Below are positions 8,307 through 17,636 of a DNA stretch of 64,000 nt, piece after piece (within the stretch, counting starts at the first letter, position 1; each line of letters starts with the position of its first letter). The notes beneath the pieces are model-generated. The model was not told the DNA's origin. It saw only the letters and a program-made list of their open reading frames with translations, and searched no databases. The DNA comes from Enterococcus larvae (lineage in GTDB: Bacteria; Bacillota; Bacilli; Lactobacillales; Enterococcaceae), in assembly GCF_017830045.1 (NCBI RefSeq), contig NZ_JAEDXU010000010.1, forward strand, positions 60,636 through 124,635, in the 5' to 3' direction. The position numbers were made by a program, and so were the translations under genes.

Positions 8307-9437
8307 TTATTGACGGTTAATAACTTCAGAATAATCAAATTGCCGTTGATCAATGACGGCCATAGCCTCCCTTCTTTTTTCCCATAGAGAATCTGCATAG
8401 GTATCTAAAGTCAGCTTTGTTGACCTATGTCCTAACAATTTACTAAGCGAGGAAATATCCACACCATTTTCCACACAGCGTGTAGCAAACGTATGTCTCA
8501 ATACATGGAAGTGAATAGGCGTTATGCCCGCCTGCCGAACCAGCTTTCGCAAATGATAATTGACCATACGAGGCTCTGTATGATTTCCATTAGTAGAAAC
8601 CACATATTTAGAATCACTCTCTCCATACTTTTTGAGTAGATACATTTTGAGAAACTTACCTAATGGGATTTTCCGAATCGAGCTTTTTGTTTTCGGTGTA
8701 CTGATCAGCACTTTTGTCCTGTTCAAATCATCAGGATTCGGTATTCTCTGAAGCGTGCAGTTCACATTAATCATCTCTTGCTCAAAATCAATATCTGCCC
8801 ATCTTAAACCGCAAATTTCTCCCACCCGCATTCCAGTAGCCAACCCAATGATCACAGCAGAACTACCTTTTTCTTCAAAAGCTAAAGCTTCCAACTTTTT
8901 CTGTTCATTGGTCGTCAAGGCATGAACAGCATTGCTTTTACTTGTAAAAGAGATAGAGATGCTTCTGCATGGGTTGGTTACTAAATAACCATTATCAACA
9001 GCGTAGTTGATGCTGATTTTTAATATAGTAATGATATTTTTAGTTGTGTTGTCTGAATAGTTTTCAGTAGACAGCTGTTGAACAAACATGTTGATATGCT
9101 CTTTCTCCAATAAATGCAGCTTCTTCTTTCCTAGAGAAGGAATAATGTGATTTCTTATTTTCGATTCATAGCTTGTCCATGTCGACTGCTTTACCTGATC
9201 CTTTATTGCTGTATAGAGCCAGTAATCCAGCCATTCGGCAAGCGTCCCTTCAAATACTCTATTTGTGTTTCCGGAATATTGCTGCTTCTTCTCTAGAAGC
9301 TTTTCTCGTGCCTCACTATACGTTTTCCCATAAATATAGCCATAAATGATCCGGCCATTCTTGCTTCTCGATTTCTTATATCGACCTTCCCACCTACCGT
9401 CTTTTCTTTTATAAATGTTTTCTCCTCTTTTAACCAA
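8307..9437 (-). CDS. Tyrosine recombinase (phage integrase family), putative DNA invertase
   Basis: A site-specific recombinase of about 376 aa. The TTG at 9437 is preferred: AGGAG lies ten bases upstream and the protein then begins VKRGENIYKRKDGRWEG, typical of the family. An ATG at 9500 would add 21 residues but has no ribosome binding site. An N-terminal AP2-like arm-binding region is followed by a SAM-like core-binding domain (about 60-150) and the catalytic domain. Catalytic residues are visible: Arg in ATGMRVGEICGLRW, His/Arg in HVLRHTFATRC, His in LLGHRSTK, and Tyr in LTLDTYADSL. The gene is flanked by perfect inverted repeats and not direct ones, which argues for an inversion role over an excision role. 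Confidence 0.9.
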   Translation of the reverse strand: MVKRGENIYKRKDGRWEGRYKKSRSKNGRIIYGYIYGKTYSEAREKLLEKKQQYSGNTNRVFEGTLAEWLDYWLYTAIKDQVKQSTWTSYESKIRNHIIPSLGKKKLHLLEKEHINMFVQQLSTENYSDNTTKNIITILKISINYAVDNGYLVTNPCRSISISFTSKSNAVHALTTNEQKKLEALAFEEKGSSAVIIGLATGMRVGEICGLRWADIDFEQEMINVNCTLQRIPNPDDLNRTKVLISTPKTKSSIRKIPLGKFLKMYLLKKYGESDSKYVVSTNGNHTEPRMVNYHLRKLVRQAGITPIHFHVLRHTFATRCVENGVDISSLSKLLGHRSTKLTLDTYADSLWEKRREAMAVIDQRQFDYSEVINRQ

Positions 9438-9607
9438 TAGATACACACTCCTATATGACGCTTCATTTGACGTTTTATATATTTTTACAAAGACAATCAT
9501 TTAAAATAAATAGTAAGATTTAGAAAATAAAACTAAAAAAACTGTAAATTTTCTCATTTTTTTACAATATAACTAAAAAACATGAGAGAAATGTTTCGTT
9601 TTCTATA

Positions 9608-9636
9608 TAGACTTGCGAAAAAACATGTATTATAAT
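9608..9636 (+). promoter_or_regulatory. Outward-facing promoter inside the invertible segment
   Basis: TAGACT, 17 bases, TATAAT, reading rightward. It sits between the start of the recombinase gene and the right inverted repeat. In this orientation it reads out of the segment into a stretch without genes. After inversion it would read leftward into the regulator and WxL operon. The call rests on the consensus match only. Confidence 0.65.
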
Positions 9637-9669
9637 CGTATTGAATTAAGAAAAACCATCCTTTCCATC

Positions 9670-9698
9670 TCTTGTAATTACTCATTACAAGAGAAAAT
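9670..9698 (-). repeat. Right inverted repeat of recombinase cassette
   Basis: The inverted partner of 8226-8254, identical over 29 bp. Here the arms extend to 11 bp each (TCTCTTGTAAT and ATTACAAGAGA) around the spacer TACTC. The left copy departs from this symmetry by one base in its right arm. Confidence 0.85.
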
Positions 9699-10427
9699 AT
9701 AGGTTTTTTTTAAGGAAATGATGCCTCTAATTCAGTATTTTTTTAAATAAATGAATAATATAAGAACAATTATGCAAGTAACTACTGGAATACGAAGTTG
9801 CTTCTTTTTTTTATTTAAATATCAGAATCAGATAAACAGATCGGTTGTACCACCGCTGATACTACAATTCTTATGATATATAAGTATTGCCGGAGTCCTT
9901 CTAGGACAGCCAGCAGTACTTTTTTATTATGCGACAGCAAAACAGACAGACGATCTCCACAAAAAATAGACAATACTTTTCATAAAAAAAAAGCAATCTC
10001 TCAACTAAAATAATTATTTCAAAATCTTATTCCCCCTCAATATTATTCTTTCCCATACACTTTCACCTTCTATATTATGAGCAGCATCCTCACCATCTCC
10101 TTCCTAACTCTCCCCAAACTTCTTAAATATCTTTCTTCAATAAAAATCATAACATTTCAATAATAAAATAAGATTATGCCTTGATTAGGAGGAAGCCCCA
10201 ATTATTCAGAAGATAGCAATAAATCAATGCGTATATATTGAAAGGAAGTCGAATCTCAAATCTATTCAAACAACTTACAACTGAAGACTGCACATAAATG
10301 TACAAGAAAAATTTTAACTATTGATGTTTTGCGGCTTTTTGATTCTCAAAAGGAAAAAAACACTCCCATTATTCATCGTAAAAAAGACTGTATCACGCCC
10401 TTTCCAGCGAATTCCCTTCCTTCTAAA
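9699..10427. other. Gene-free spacer between recombinase cassette and argG operators
   Basis: AT-rich DNA with no convincing coding region on either strand. The only clear element is the terminator at 9882-9927. A 61-codon frame on the minus strand (10314-10499) has no ribosome binding site and no family resemblance and is not called. Confidence 0.6.
9882..9927 (+). terminator. Terminator facing the invertible promoter
   Basis: A long imperfect stem (AAGTATTGCCGG pairing with CAGCCAGCAGTACTT, plus GTCCT with AGGAC) is followed by TTTTTTATT. With a start near 9642 from the outward promoter, it would end a transcript of about 290 bases that contains no gene. Confidence 0.75.
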
Positions 10428-10500
10428 TGTATATTTTATTACAAAAATGCATTTTTCTGCATATTTATTTACAAAAATGGTTGATTTTTGAATTTTCAAA
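10428..10500 (+). promoter_or_regulatory. Putative ArgR operators upstream of argG
   Basis: Three AT-rich palindromes precede argG. They are TGTA-N8-TACA (10428-10443), ATGCA-N6-TGCAT (10447-10462) and TTTGAA-TT-TTCAAA (10487-10500). The third lies exactly in the spacer of the argG promoter and resembles half of an ARG box (TGAATNNNNATTCA). Arginine repression through ArgR/AhrC is the expected control but is inferred. Confidence 0.45.
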
Positions 10501-10509
10501 TGCTATGAT
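10481..10509 (+). promoter_or_regulatory. argG promoter
   Basis: TTGATT (10481-10486), 17 bases, TATGAT (10504-10509), ending 42 bases upstream of the argG start codon. A palindrome fills the spacer. Confidence 0.75.
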
Positions 10510-10551
10510 AAGTTCAATTCAATTTTTGAGATTAAACAAGGGGTGCATTTG

Positions 10552-11757
10552 ATGAAAGAAAAAGTAGTATTAGCATATTCCGGAGGGCTTGATACCTCCG
10601 TCGCGGTTAAATGGTTAGTAGATGAAGGCTATGATGTCATCGCCTGCTGTTTGGATGTTGGCGAGAGAAAGAATTTGGCCTTTATCAAGGAGAAGGCTTT
10701 GAATGTGGGGGCTTCGGCTTCTTATACCATTGATGCAAAGGAAGAGTTCGCTCAAGAATTCGCCTTGATTGCATTACAAGGACATACCTTCTATGAACAG
10801 TCTTACCCGTTGGTTTCCGCACTATCACGACCACTGATTGCGAAAAAACTGGTAGAGCTGGCAAAAGAAACAGGCGCAACAACGATTGCTCATGGCTGTA
10901 CAGGAAAAGGCAACGACCAAGTCCGTTTTGAAGTGGCAATCAATGCATTGGCACCTGAGATCAAGGTCATTGCTCCTGTTCGTGAATGGAAATGGTCACG
11001 TGAGGAAGAAATCAATTATGCACTGGAAAAAGGCGTGCCTGTTCCAGCTGATTTAGATAATCCTTATTCTATCGACCAAAATCTGTGGGGCAGAGCAAAC
11101 GAATGCGGCATTTTGGAAGATCCATGGGCAACACCTCCAGAGGGGGCATACGAGCTGACAGCCAGCTTAGAAGATGCGCCTGATCAAGCAGATATCATTG
11201 AAATCACATTTGTAGAGGGTGTTCCAACAGCAATCAACGGAGAAGAAATGCTTTTGTCTGAGTTGATCTTGTATCTAAATGATTTAGCCGGCAAGCATGG
11301 GGTCGGTCGGATCGATCACGTGGAAAACAGACTGGTAGGCATCAAATCACGTGAAGTCTATGAATGTCCGGGAGCAATCACCTTGATGACTGCTCATAAA
11401 GAACTGGAAGACCTGACATTTGTTCGTGAGGTTGCTCATTTCAAACCAACTATTGAAAATCAGCTGTCACAGGTTATCTATGATGGCTTATGGTTCAATC
11501 CGCTGACCGATGCGTTGATTGCCTTCTTAAAATCAACACAGAAGTATGTGAACGGCGTTGTACGTGTCAAGCTGTTCAAGGGACATGCCATCGTAGAGGG
11601 CAGAAAGTCAGCCAACAGCTTATATAATGAAGAGCTGGCAACTTATACATCCGCGGATACCTTCGATCAAGATGCAGCAATCGGCTTTATCAAGCTGTGG
11701 GGCTTGCCGACGAAGGTTCATGCAGAAGTACAGGCACAGGTAAACAAAGAAGAATAG
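10552..11757 (+). CDS. argG: Argininosuccinate synthase
   Basis: Joins citrulline and aspartate using ATP to make argininosuccinate, the penultimate step of arginine synthesis, in the cytoplasm. The 401 aa match the family length. The N-terminal ATP-pyrophosphatase loop [14 protein letters not shown] (about residues 8-21) and the conserved [14 protein letters not shown] segment are present. ATG at 10552 is chosen because AAGGGG lies eight bases upstream; an in-frame GTG at 10543 overlaps that site. A promoter with palindromic operators precedes it. argH follows 277 bp downstream but is separated by a strong terminator. Confidence 0.97.
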   Translation: MKEKVVLAYSGGLDTSVAVKWLVDEGYDVIACCLDVGERKNLAFIKEKALNVGASASYTIDAKEEFAQEFALIALQGHTFYEQSYPLVSALSRPLIAKKLVELAKETGATTIAHGCTGKGNDQVRFEVAINALAPEIKVIAPVREWKWSREEEINYALEKGVPVPADLDNPYSIDQNLWGRANECGILEDPWATPPEGAYELTASLEDAPDQADIIEITFVEGVPTAINGEEMLLSELILYLNDLAGKHGVGRIDHVENRLVGIKSREVYECPGAITLMTAHKELEDLTFVREVAHFKPTIENQLSQVIYDGLWFNPLTDALIAFLKSTQKYVNGVVRVKLFKGHAIVEGRKSANSLYNEELATYTSADTFDQDAAIGFIKLWGLPTKVHAEVQAQVNKEE

Positions 11758-11955
11758 AATGTGTTTCATAGAGAGATGACCTTTACAGCGCGCTGTAAAT
11801 AAGGATACCCAACACATTTTTTCGATACTTGCTTCTAGAGAGGCTCCTTTCGTTCTGCGGGATGAAATAACGAGTACAGCAAGGCTTTCATCACGAATCA
11901 TATCCACTCAGATATCGCTTCCGAGTGGGTGTGATTACCCCTGAAATACAATACA

Positions 11956-11992
11956 GACGGTTCGTCTATGAAGTAGAGATAGACGAACCGTC
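11956..11992 (+). terminator. Terminator between argG and argH
   Basis: A perfect 13-bp stem (GACGGTTCGTCTA) with an 11-base loop, followed by CTTTTCTTT. It should uncouple argH from most argG transcription, or act as a regulated attenuator. Confidence 0.85.
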
Positions 11993-12034
11993 CTTTTCTT
12001 TAATGAAAAAACAAATCATAATGAGGTGACGAAC

Positions 12035-13414
12035 ATGAAAAAACTATGGGGCGGACGTTTCGAAGGAAAGAGCGAGAGCTGGATCGATGAATTCGGTGCA
12101 TCTATTTCTTTCGATCAGGCATTGGCTGCACAGGATATCCAAGGGAGCTTGGCTCACGTGAAAATGCTGGGACATACAGGAATCATTCATGCAGATGAAG
12201 CGGAAACCATCAAGAACGGTCTGTTAGCAGTTCAAGAAAAGCTGGCGAACGAGGAACTGACCTTCAGCATTGAAAATGAAGATATCCATTTAAATATAGA
12301 AACCTTCCTTCACCAGGAGATAGGCACCGTAGCTGGGAAGCTCCATACAGGCAGAAGTCGAAATGATCAGGTCGCTACCGATATGCATTTGTATTTGAAG
12401 ACAATTGTTCAACAAACCATCGAAAAAATCCATACCTTCCGTCATGTTCTGGTGGAGAAGGCGGAAAAGCATGTAGAAACGATCATGCCCGGCTATACTC
12501 ACCTGCAGCATGCACAGCCGATTTCTTTTGCGCATCACTTAATGGCTTATTACGGCATGCTGACAAGAGATCAGGAACGTTTTTCAGAAAGCCTGAAACG
12601 GATCGACATTTCTCCTTTAGGCTGTGCTGCACTAGCAGGGACGACATTTCCAATCGACCGAGAATATTCAGCAAAAGAGCTTGGTTTCTCTTCTGTTTAT
12701 GAAAATAGTCTGGACGGCGTGAGTGATCGAGACTTCATCTTAGAATTTTTGAGCAACAGCTCGATCATGATGATGCACCTTACTCGTTTTTGCGAGGAAC
12801 TTATATTATGGTGCAGTCATGAATTTCAATTTATCGAGTTGACGGATACCTTTTCCACCGGCAGCTCGATCATGCCGCAAAAAAAGAATCCAGATATGGC
12901 TGAGCTGATTCGTGGGAAATCTGGACGGGTTTTTGGCAACTTATTTGGTTTGCTGACTGTATTGAAAGGTCTTCCTCTGGCTTACAATAAGGATTTGCAA
13001 GAGGATAAGGAAGGCATGATCGATACTGCTCATACGATTCTGACCAGCTTGGATATCATGGCTGGCATGATCGATACCATGAAAATCAACGAGGAAATCA
13101 TGGAGAAATCCACAGAGAAAGACTTCTCTAATGCAACAGAATTGGCTGATTATTTGGCTGCGAAGGGTATGCCCTTCAGACAAGCTCATGAGGTCGTCGG
13201 CAAGTTGGTATTAGAATGTACGAAAAGAAGCACCTATCTACAGGATGTTCCGTTAGAAGAGTATCAAAGCATTACACCTTTGATTGAAAAAGATATTTAC
13301 ACTGCACTGGCTTCACGGACAGCTGTTGAGCGTCGGCATTCACTGGGTGGTACAGGCTTTGAGCAGGTAACAGCTGCAATTAATAAAGCCACGGCTCAAT
13401 TAGCTGGAGAATAA
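12035..13414 (+). CDS. argH: Argininosuccinate lyase
   Basis: Splits argininosuccinate into arginine and fumarate, the last step of arginine synthesis. The 459 aa match the family. The protein begins [13 protein letters not shown] and carries the fumarase/aspartase signature [15 protein letters not shown] (about residue 275) with its catalytic Ser loop. [13 protein letters not shown] is also present. ATG at 12035 follows GAGGTGA by five bases and is preferred over a GTG nine bases upstream. No clear promoter is visible between the argG terminator and this gene. Confidence 0.97.
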   Translation: MKKLWGGRFEGKSESWIDEFGASISFDQALAAQDIQGSLAHVKMLGHTGIIHADEAETIKNGLLAVQEKLANEELTFSIENEDIHLNIETFLHQEIGTVAGKLHTGRSRNDQVATDMHLYLKTIVQQTIEKIHTFRHVLVEKAEKHVETIMPGYTHLQHAQPISFAHHLMAYYGMLTRDQERFSESLKRIDISPLGCAALAGTTFPIDREYSAKELGFSSVYENSLDGVSDRDFILEFLSNSSIMMMHLTRFCEELILWCSHEFQFIELTDTFSTGSSIMPQKKNPDMAELIRGKSGRVFGNLFGLLTVLKGLPLAYNKDLQEDKEGMIDTAHTILTSLDIMAGMIDTMKINEEIMEKSTEKDFSNATELADYLAAKGMPFRQAHEVVGKLVLECTKRSTYLQDVPLEEYQSITPLIEKDIYTALASRTAVERRHSLGGTGFEQVTAAINKATAQLAGE

Positions 13415-13420
13415 AAGAAA

Positions 13421-13462
13421 AAGAGCGAGACTTACTCCAACCGGAGTCACTGTCTCGCTCTT
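13421..13462. terminator. Bidirectional terminator argH / dps
   Basis: AAGAGCGAGAC pairs with GTCTCGCTCTT, with an inner stem ACTCC/GGAGT. It has an A-run on the left and T-rich sequence on the right, and serves the convergent argH and dps genes. Confidence 0.85.
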
Positions 13463-13492
13463 CTTCTAGCTATTTATAGTTTCAAGTCTTAA

Positions 13493-13981
13493 TTATCTGG
13501 TTTTAGTACGTGTATCTGCATCAATGCCAGGTGCTTTTCCTAATTTTGCCTGAATCATCCAGATTTTCTTTTCGATATCTGTTTTGTTGGCAATAAAGAT
13601 ATCTTGAGTAGAGTCGTCGCCTTCGTCGCCGGAAACATCGATCCCTTTTTGATACAGATCAGCTAAGTAGCGGTAGCCCTCTACTAATTTTTCCATGCGT
13701 TCAGGAATTGTACGATCCCAATTTCCGATTTCATCTTCGATTCCGGTATTATCCGCAAATTCTCTTAATGTAGAATAAGGAGAACCATCTAAAGTGATCA
13801 GACGTTCAGAAACCACGTCCAGCTGATCATTGATTTCATCCATAAATTCGTCCATTAATGGATGCAGCGTCAAAAATTCAGGGCCGCGCATATACCAATG
13901 TGTTTGGTGGATAACTACTGAAAACTGGCTTAAATCTGCTACTAACTGATTCAATACTTCTTTTGTTTGTTCAAATTTCAT
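13493..13981 (-). CDS. dps: Dps-family ferritin-like protein
   Basis: A 162-aa four-helix protein that oxidises and stores iron, protecting DNA and cell from peroxide. The ferroxidase residues sit in VIHQTHWYMRGPEF (His near residue 27) and in LMDEFMDEINDQLDVVSERL (Asp/Glu near residues 54-65), as in Dps/Dpr proteins. GGAGG precedes the ATG. It stands alone, convergent with argH. No clear PerR box could be identified upstream. Confidence 0.92.
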   Translation of the reverse strand: MKFEQTKEVLNQLVADLSQFSVVIHQTHWYMRGPEFLTLHPLMDEFMDEINDQLDVVSERLITLDGSPYSTLREFADNTGIEDEIGNWDRTIPERMEKLVEGYRYLADLYQKGIDVSGDEGDDSTQDIFIANKTDIEKKIWMIQAKLGKAPGIDADTRTKTR

Positions 13982-14202
13982 TTCTTCATCCTCCTATTTC
14001 TATATGAATACGACGAAATAAACAATGGTAAAAATGACCTTTATTATCTGTGTGCCAGACAATCGTCATTTTTCGTATAAAGTATTATTTCGTGAGTTCC
14101 ATACACCTAATATTCTATACTATCATTGTATTATGAAATGAATGGAAAGTACAACAAAATCACTCAAAATTAGAATATTTATTTTTTGATAATAATTACA
14201 TT

Positions 14203-15036
14203 CTATTCCGAAGCGCTTGTTGAGGACTCCTCCGTACTTTCCTGCGCTTCTCTTAACAGGTCATCTACAGCATCTTTCAGCTCATCATCAGAAGTATTTT
14301 CATCCAATGCCGGCTGACTATAAAGATCATCTAATAATTCATTCATCACTTCATCCGTCACTTCGTTGAGTGCTTCATCCAGTTCCTCAGGTTTCTCTGT
14401 TCCGGAAATAAACGCCATAAAGATATTAGACACTACTTCTTTCTGATCGTCAGGAATAAACCATTTGCCATTCGCCTTCTCCAGCCTCAAATCCATTTCA
14501 ATAGAGTCGTTCTCTATCTTTATAACCTGTATCCGTTCGGTCAAGATTGTAATAGCAGACTGAAGAGTCTCTTCACCGCTTGCCTCATCCTCAGATTGTT
14601 CTGCCGCTTCACTCGCCTCTCGAATCAGCGTACGGGTCATCTCCTTCACTGCGTTCACCAGATCCAATCCGGTAATAAAGTAAGTGATCGTCGCTGTATC
14701 CTTCTCCTCTTTGATTCCGGCAACCTTGAAACTTGTCTTCTCTCTCATTTGCTTCAGCAATTCTTGAGTGAGTCCGGCAACATCTCTTTCAGAAACACTC
14801 TCGTCACCTGTTAATAACCCTTCCAAAAAATCATCTTCAAACTTCTCAGCATTCTTATCCAGCTCTTCTCCGGTTTTCACACCATCCTCAAAAGCATCAG
14901 CAAATTCATTCGTCCGTTCCTGATAAATCAAACGGTCGATAAGCAGCTCTCCGGCTTCATCCGCTGGTATTGCTTTGTTACAGCCGGTAAGAACTAGCGC
15001 TGTAACAGCAATTATGAACAATGCAGTTTTTTTCAT
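14203..15036 (-). CDS. Lipoprotein of unknown function, 277 aa
   Basis: A membrane-anchored lipoprotein. The signal peptide ends in a lipobox (LVLTGC at about residue 17). ATG at 15036 is preferred because GGAGG lies 11 bases upstream; an earlier ATG overlaps that site. The mature part is very acidic and helical, with a C-terminal Glu/Asp/Ser-rich tail. Its outline resembles enterococcal DUF5105-type lipoproteins such as the one at 42830-43906, but the match is weak. The gene is transcribed alone, divergent from the prepilin peptidase gene. Function is unknown. Confidence 0.75.
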   Translation of the reverse strand: MKKTALFIIAVTALVLTGCNKAIPADEAGELLIDRLIYQERTNEFADAFEDGVKTGEELDKNAEKFEDDFLEGLLTGDESVSERDVAGLTQELLKQMREKTSFKVAGIKEEKDTATITYFITGLDLVNAVKEMTRTLIREASEAAEQSEDEASGEETLQSAITILTERIQVIKIENDSIEMDLRLEKANGKWFIPDDQKEVVSNIFMAFISGTEKPEELDEALNEVTDEVMNELLDDLYSQPALDENTSDDELKDAVDDLLREAQESTEESSTSASE

Positions 15037-15184
15037 ATGTGTTTTTTCCTCCATCTATGTACTCTGTCATTCCTATCTATTCAACTACTCTTATAGTCTA
15101 TTATTCCTAAAAGATTCCGAAAAGTCTACCTGAAATAAAAAAATTTACTATTTTTGCGTATTTTCTTTTGAAGGGAGGAATAAT

Positions 15185-15880
15185 ATGACACAAGTAATAC
15201 TATTCATTCTGGGATGCTGTCTGGGTTCATTCTATTGTCTGATTGCAGAAAGAGTGCCGCAAGGGAAATCTATTCTTTCCCCAGCCTCACACTGTCCCTA
15301 TTGCAGACAAAGGCTTTCTTTTTATGAATTGATCCCATTGCTGTCCATCACAACCCAACAATTCCAATGCAGATCTTGTTTTAAACAACTACCAATCATC
15401 TATTTTATCAGTGAACTGGCAGGCGGATTTCTTTGTGTTTTCTGCTTTGCTCAGGGGCTGCATCCCTCCTCCCTTTATCTCTTCTTATTTTTGAGTATGG
15501 GCCTGCTTCTCTCATTGACAGACTGCTTCTATCTGATTGTTGAACCAAGGATATTTTATTCCTTTTCTATCACTTTATTGGCTTGGCAGCTTTGGTGTTC
15601 ATTCTCCCTGCACCTAGCCGCCGGTCTTATCATAAGCCTCTTTCTTTGCGGTTTGAACAAGCTCTTTCCACAAGCCATCGGCGGCGGTGATATTTTATTA
15701 TTAGGCTGTTGGAGCTTGCTGCTTGGGTGGGAAAGCATTTTACTACTGCTATTTTCAGCAAGTACAAGTGCACTGCTTTACAGCATGACCCAGCAGCTCC
15801 TTTTTCGAAAGAGAATCACACAGCTTCCGTTCGTCCCTTTTTTAACAATTGGATTATTCTCAGTATTTCTATTTAAGTAG
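15185..15880 (+). CDS. comC: Prepilin peptidase (ComC/PilD type)
   Basis: A membrane aspartic protease that cleaves and probably methylates type IV-like prepilins of the competence pseudopilus. It has 231 aa. The N-terminal domain has the zinc-type cysteines CPYC and CRSC (about residues 37 and 62). About seven membrane helices follow, with the catalytic aspartates in SLTDCFY and AIGGGDILLLG. AGGGAGG precedes the ATG. No pilin genes are nearby, so its substrates must be encoded elsewhere. Confidence 0.92.
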   Translation: MTQVILFILGCCLGSFYCLIAERVPQGKSILSPASHCPYCRQRLSFYELIPLLSITTQQFQCRSCFKQLPIIYFISELAGGFLCVFCFAQGLHPSSLYLFLFLSMGLLLSLTDCFYLIVEPRIFYSFSITLLAWQLWCSFSLHLAAGLIISLFLCGLNKLFPQAIGGGDILLLGCWSLLLGWESILLLLFSASTSALLYSMTQQLLFRKRITQLPFVPFLTIGLFSVFLFK

Positions 15881-15894
15881 CTCGAGTAATAAAA

Positions 15895-15942
15895 GAACCA
15901 TTTGAACTGCTCGTCTGTGTTGGGCGATTGTTCAAGTGGTTC
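15895..15942. terminator. Terminator between comC and msrA
   Basis: GAACCATTTGAAC pairs with GTTCAAGTGGTTC with one G-U pair. It is placed between two convergent genes. Confidence 0.7.
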
Positions 15943-15960
15943 AGTCCTCGATTTTATTTG

Positions 15961-16491
15961 CTATTTTTTCCAATGATCCTTGATAAATTTTGCACGGCCG
16001 GAACCTTGTCTGTATAGATTATAGTGCAGACTGTTCTTTTGATAATAATCCTGATGGTACTCTTCAGCAGGATAGAATGGCTGTGCCGGCTCAATTTTTG
16101 TTACGATTGGTTTGGTGAAGCGACCGCTATTTTGTAATGCAGCTTTCGATGCCTCCGCAATCTCCTTCTGTTCCTCGTTCATGTAAAAAATCACTGGACG
16201 ATAGGAATCTCCTCGATCCGCAAATTGCCCCAATGCATCAGTCGGATCTGTCTGTTGCCAGTAGATTTCTACTAAATCCTTATACGATAAAACTGTTGGG
16301 TCAAAGGTGATTTCAACAGCCTCTGTGTGACCGGTGGTTCCAGTCGTTACCTGCGCATAGGTTGGGTTCTCTACATGTCCTCCGGTATATCCGGACACGA
16401 CAGAAATAACGCCCGGCTGTTCATCAAAAGGATGTACCATACACCAGAAGCAACCTCCGGCAAAAATTGCTTTTTCATACTGCATACTCAT
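15961..16491 (-). CDS. msrA: Peptide methionine-S-sulfoxide reductase MsrA
   Basis: Reduces methionine-S-sulfoxide in proteins back to methionine. The catalytic motif FAGGCFWCM lies near the N-terminus, followed by [13 protein letters not shown] and [11 protein letters not shown], all typical of MsrA. The ATG at 16491 gives 176 aa and has GGAGGG seven bases upstream; the longer frame adds ten unsupported residues. No MsrB domain is fused. Electrons would come from thioredoxin. Confidence 0.95.
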   Translation of the reverse strand: MSMQYEKAIFAGGCFWCMVHPFDEQPGVISVVSGYTGGHVENPTYAQVTTGTTGHTEAVEITFDPTVLSYKDLVEIYWQQTDPTDALGQFADRGDSYRPVIFYMNEEQKEIAEASKAALQNSGRFTKPIVTKIEPAQPFYPAEEYHQDYYQKNSLHYNLYRQGSGRAKFIKDHWKK

Positions 16492-16573
16492 GATCGTCCC
16501 TCCACTTTTTTTCTTCATCATACGCTTATTCCAGAAGGAACAACAATTATCTGCACTCTAAAAGGATAATGGA

Positions 16574-16597
16574 GCTCTGACACCGATCTGTCAGAGC
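16574..16597. repeat. Short hairpin in the msrA-murR gap
   Basis: GCTCTGACA and TGTCAGAGC are separated by six bases. No T-run follows on either strand, so terminator function is uncertain. The rest of this 240-bp gap shows nothing recognisable. Confidence 0.45.
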
Positions 16598-16735
16598 GCC
16601 ATAAATAAACAATCATTTCCATTGATCCTTTTCAAAACTCTGTTCAGCCCACTCAAGAATACAGCTACTTCAACGCAGCTATAGTATACTCTACCCGATT
16701 TTCTTAAACCCGAAGATACAGCTGCTATAACGGCC

Positions 16736-17566
16736 TCAATTCATCTGCTTATTGATGATAGAGCGTGCCACTTTTTCCCTCATTTGAAGCTCGTTGATAC
16801 CATAAGTTTTCTCATAATATGTGATCAATAAATCAATTGCAAATACTTGAGAAACCTTTCCTGTCAAAGATCCACCATTCAATAGATACTCTTCGATCGC
16901 TGTCTGCAACACGACATCACTGATTTGAGCAATCGGAGACAACACATAATTGGAGATGGCGATGATCGTTGCTTTGTTTTCTTTGGCAATTGATAATGCA
17001 TCATAGATATCTTTAGTTTTTCCAGTAAGACTCAGAGCGATCACAACATCCTCTTTAGTAAACAGTGAAGCACTCATCGCTTGATAATGCGAATCTGTAA
17101 TTGCTTTTGCTTCGACACCACCCCGTAAAAAACGTGATTCCATATCTCTCGCAGTTATCCCACTGGAACCTACACCAAATATATAGATATTTTTAGCGTT
17201 GTAAATGTATTCAACAGCTGCTTTCAGCTTTTCTTCATCCGCCAATACACTGGTCTCTTGTATTGCCTTTATCAAGCGATTCTCCACCACTTTAACAAAT
17301 GATTTCTCTGAAGAATCAGCATGATTTGATGCCGAGGACGGGAATCCTTCTTTAGCAATATCGATCTTCAAATCGGAAAATCCATTATAGCCAAGCTTTT
17401 GACAGAATCTGACAATCGTAGCATCACCGACCATTGTCGCTTTTTTTATATCTACCAACGTTTGATGAAGGACTTTCTCTCCCGAAGAAACGATATAATC
17501 AGCTACTTTTTTTTCTGATTTTGTTAGATAGGTGTAATTGGCATGTATATTCTCTAAATAGCTCAT
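16736..17566 (-). CDS. MurR/RpiR family transcriptional regulator
   Basis: A sugar-phosphate responsive regulator of 276 aa. The N-terminal HTH_6 helix-turn-helix (about 1-75, including TMVGDATIVRFCQKLGY) is followed by a SIS phosphosugar-binding domain (about 105-235, including IYIFGVGSSGITA and VVIALSLTGKTKD). ATG at 17566 has GGAGCG five bases upstream. It is divergent from nanE and the PTS gene and probably controls them in response to an amino-sugar phosphate. The shared gap holds two palindromes that are candidate operators. Confidence 0.92.
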   Translation of the reverse strand: MSYLENIHANYTYLTKSEKKVADYIVSSGEKVLHQTLVDIKKATMVGDATIVRFCQKLGYNGFSDLKIDIAKEGFPSSASNHADSSEKSFVKVVENRLIKAIQETSVLADEEKLKAAVEYIYNAKNIYIFGVGSSGITARDMESRFLRGGVEAKAITDSHYQAMSASLFTKEDVVIALSLTGKTKDIYDALSIAKENKATIIAISNYVLSPIAQISDVVLQTAIEEYLLNGGSLTGKVSQVFAIDLLITYYEKTYGINELQMREKVARSIINKQMN

Positions 17567-17636
17567 AAGTACGCTCCACTTTTTCATGTTTTCTCTATTT
17601 TCCATTGATTTACAAATTTTGTCAAATTTCTCCGCC

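Noticed and set aside
8226..9698. Recombinase with flanking repeats read as attL/attR of an integrated element
   Set aside because: The two 29-bp copies are inverted, not direct, and nothing except the recombinase and a promoter lies between them. Excision would need direct repeats.
9845..9870. T-box-like sequence (GTACCACCGC) before argG
   Set aside because: It only partly resembles the reverse complement of the T-box core, no specifier stem is visible, and argG starts 700 bases away.
10314..10499. 61-codon minus-strand frame upstream of argG
   Set aside because: It has no ribosome site, overlaps the argG promoter and operators, and its composition is that of AT-rich noncoding DNA.
13982..14202. 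PerR box upstream of dps
   Set aside because: AT-rich segments were inspected but none matches the 15-base PerR palindrome well enough to call.
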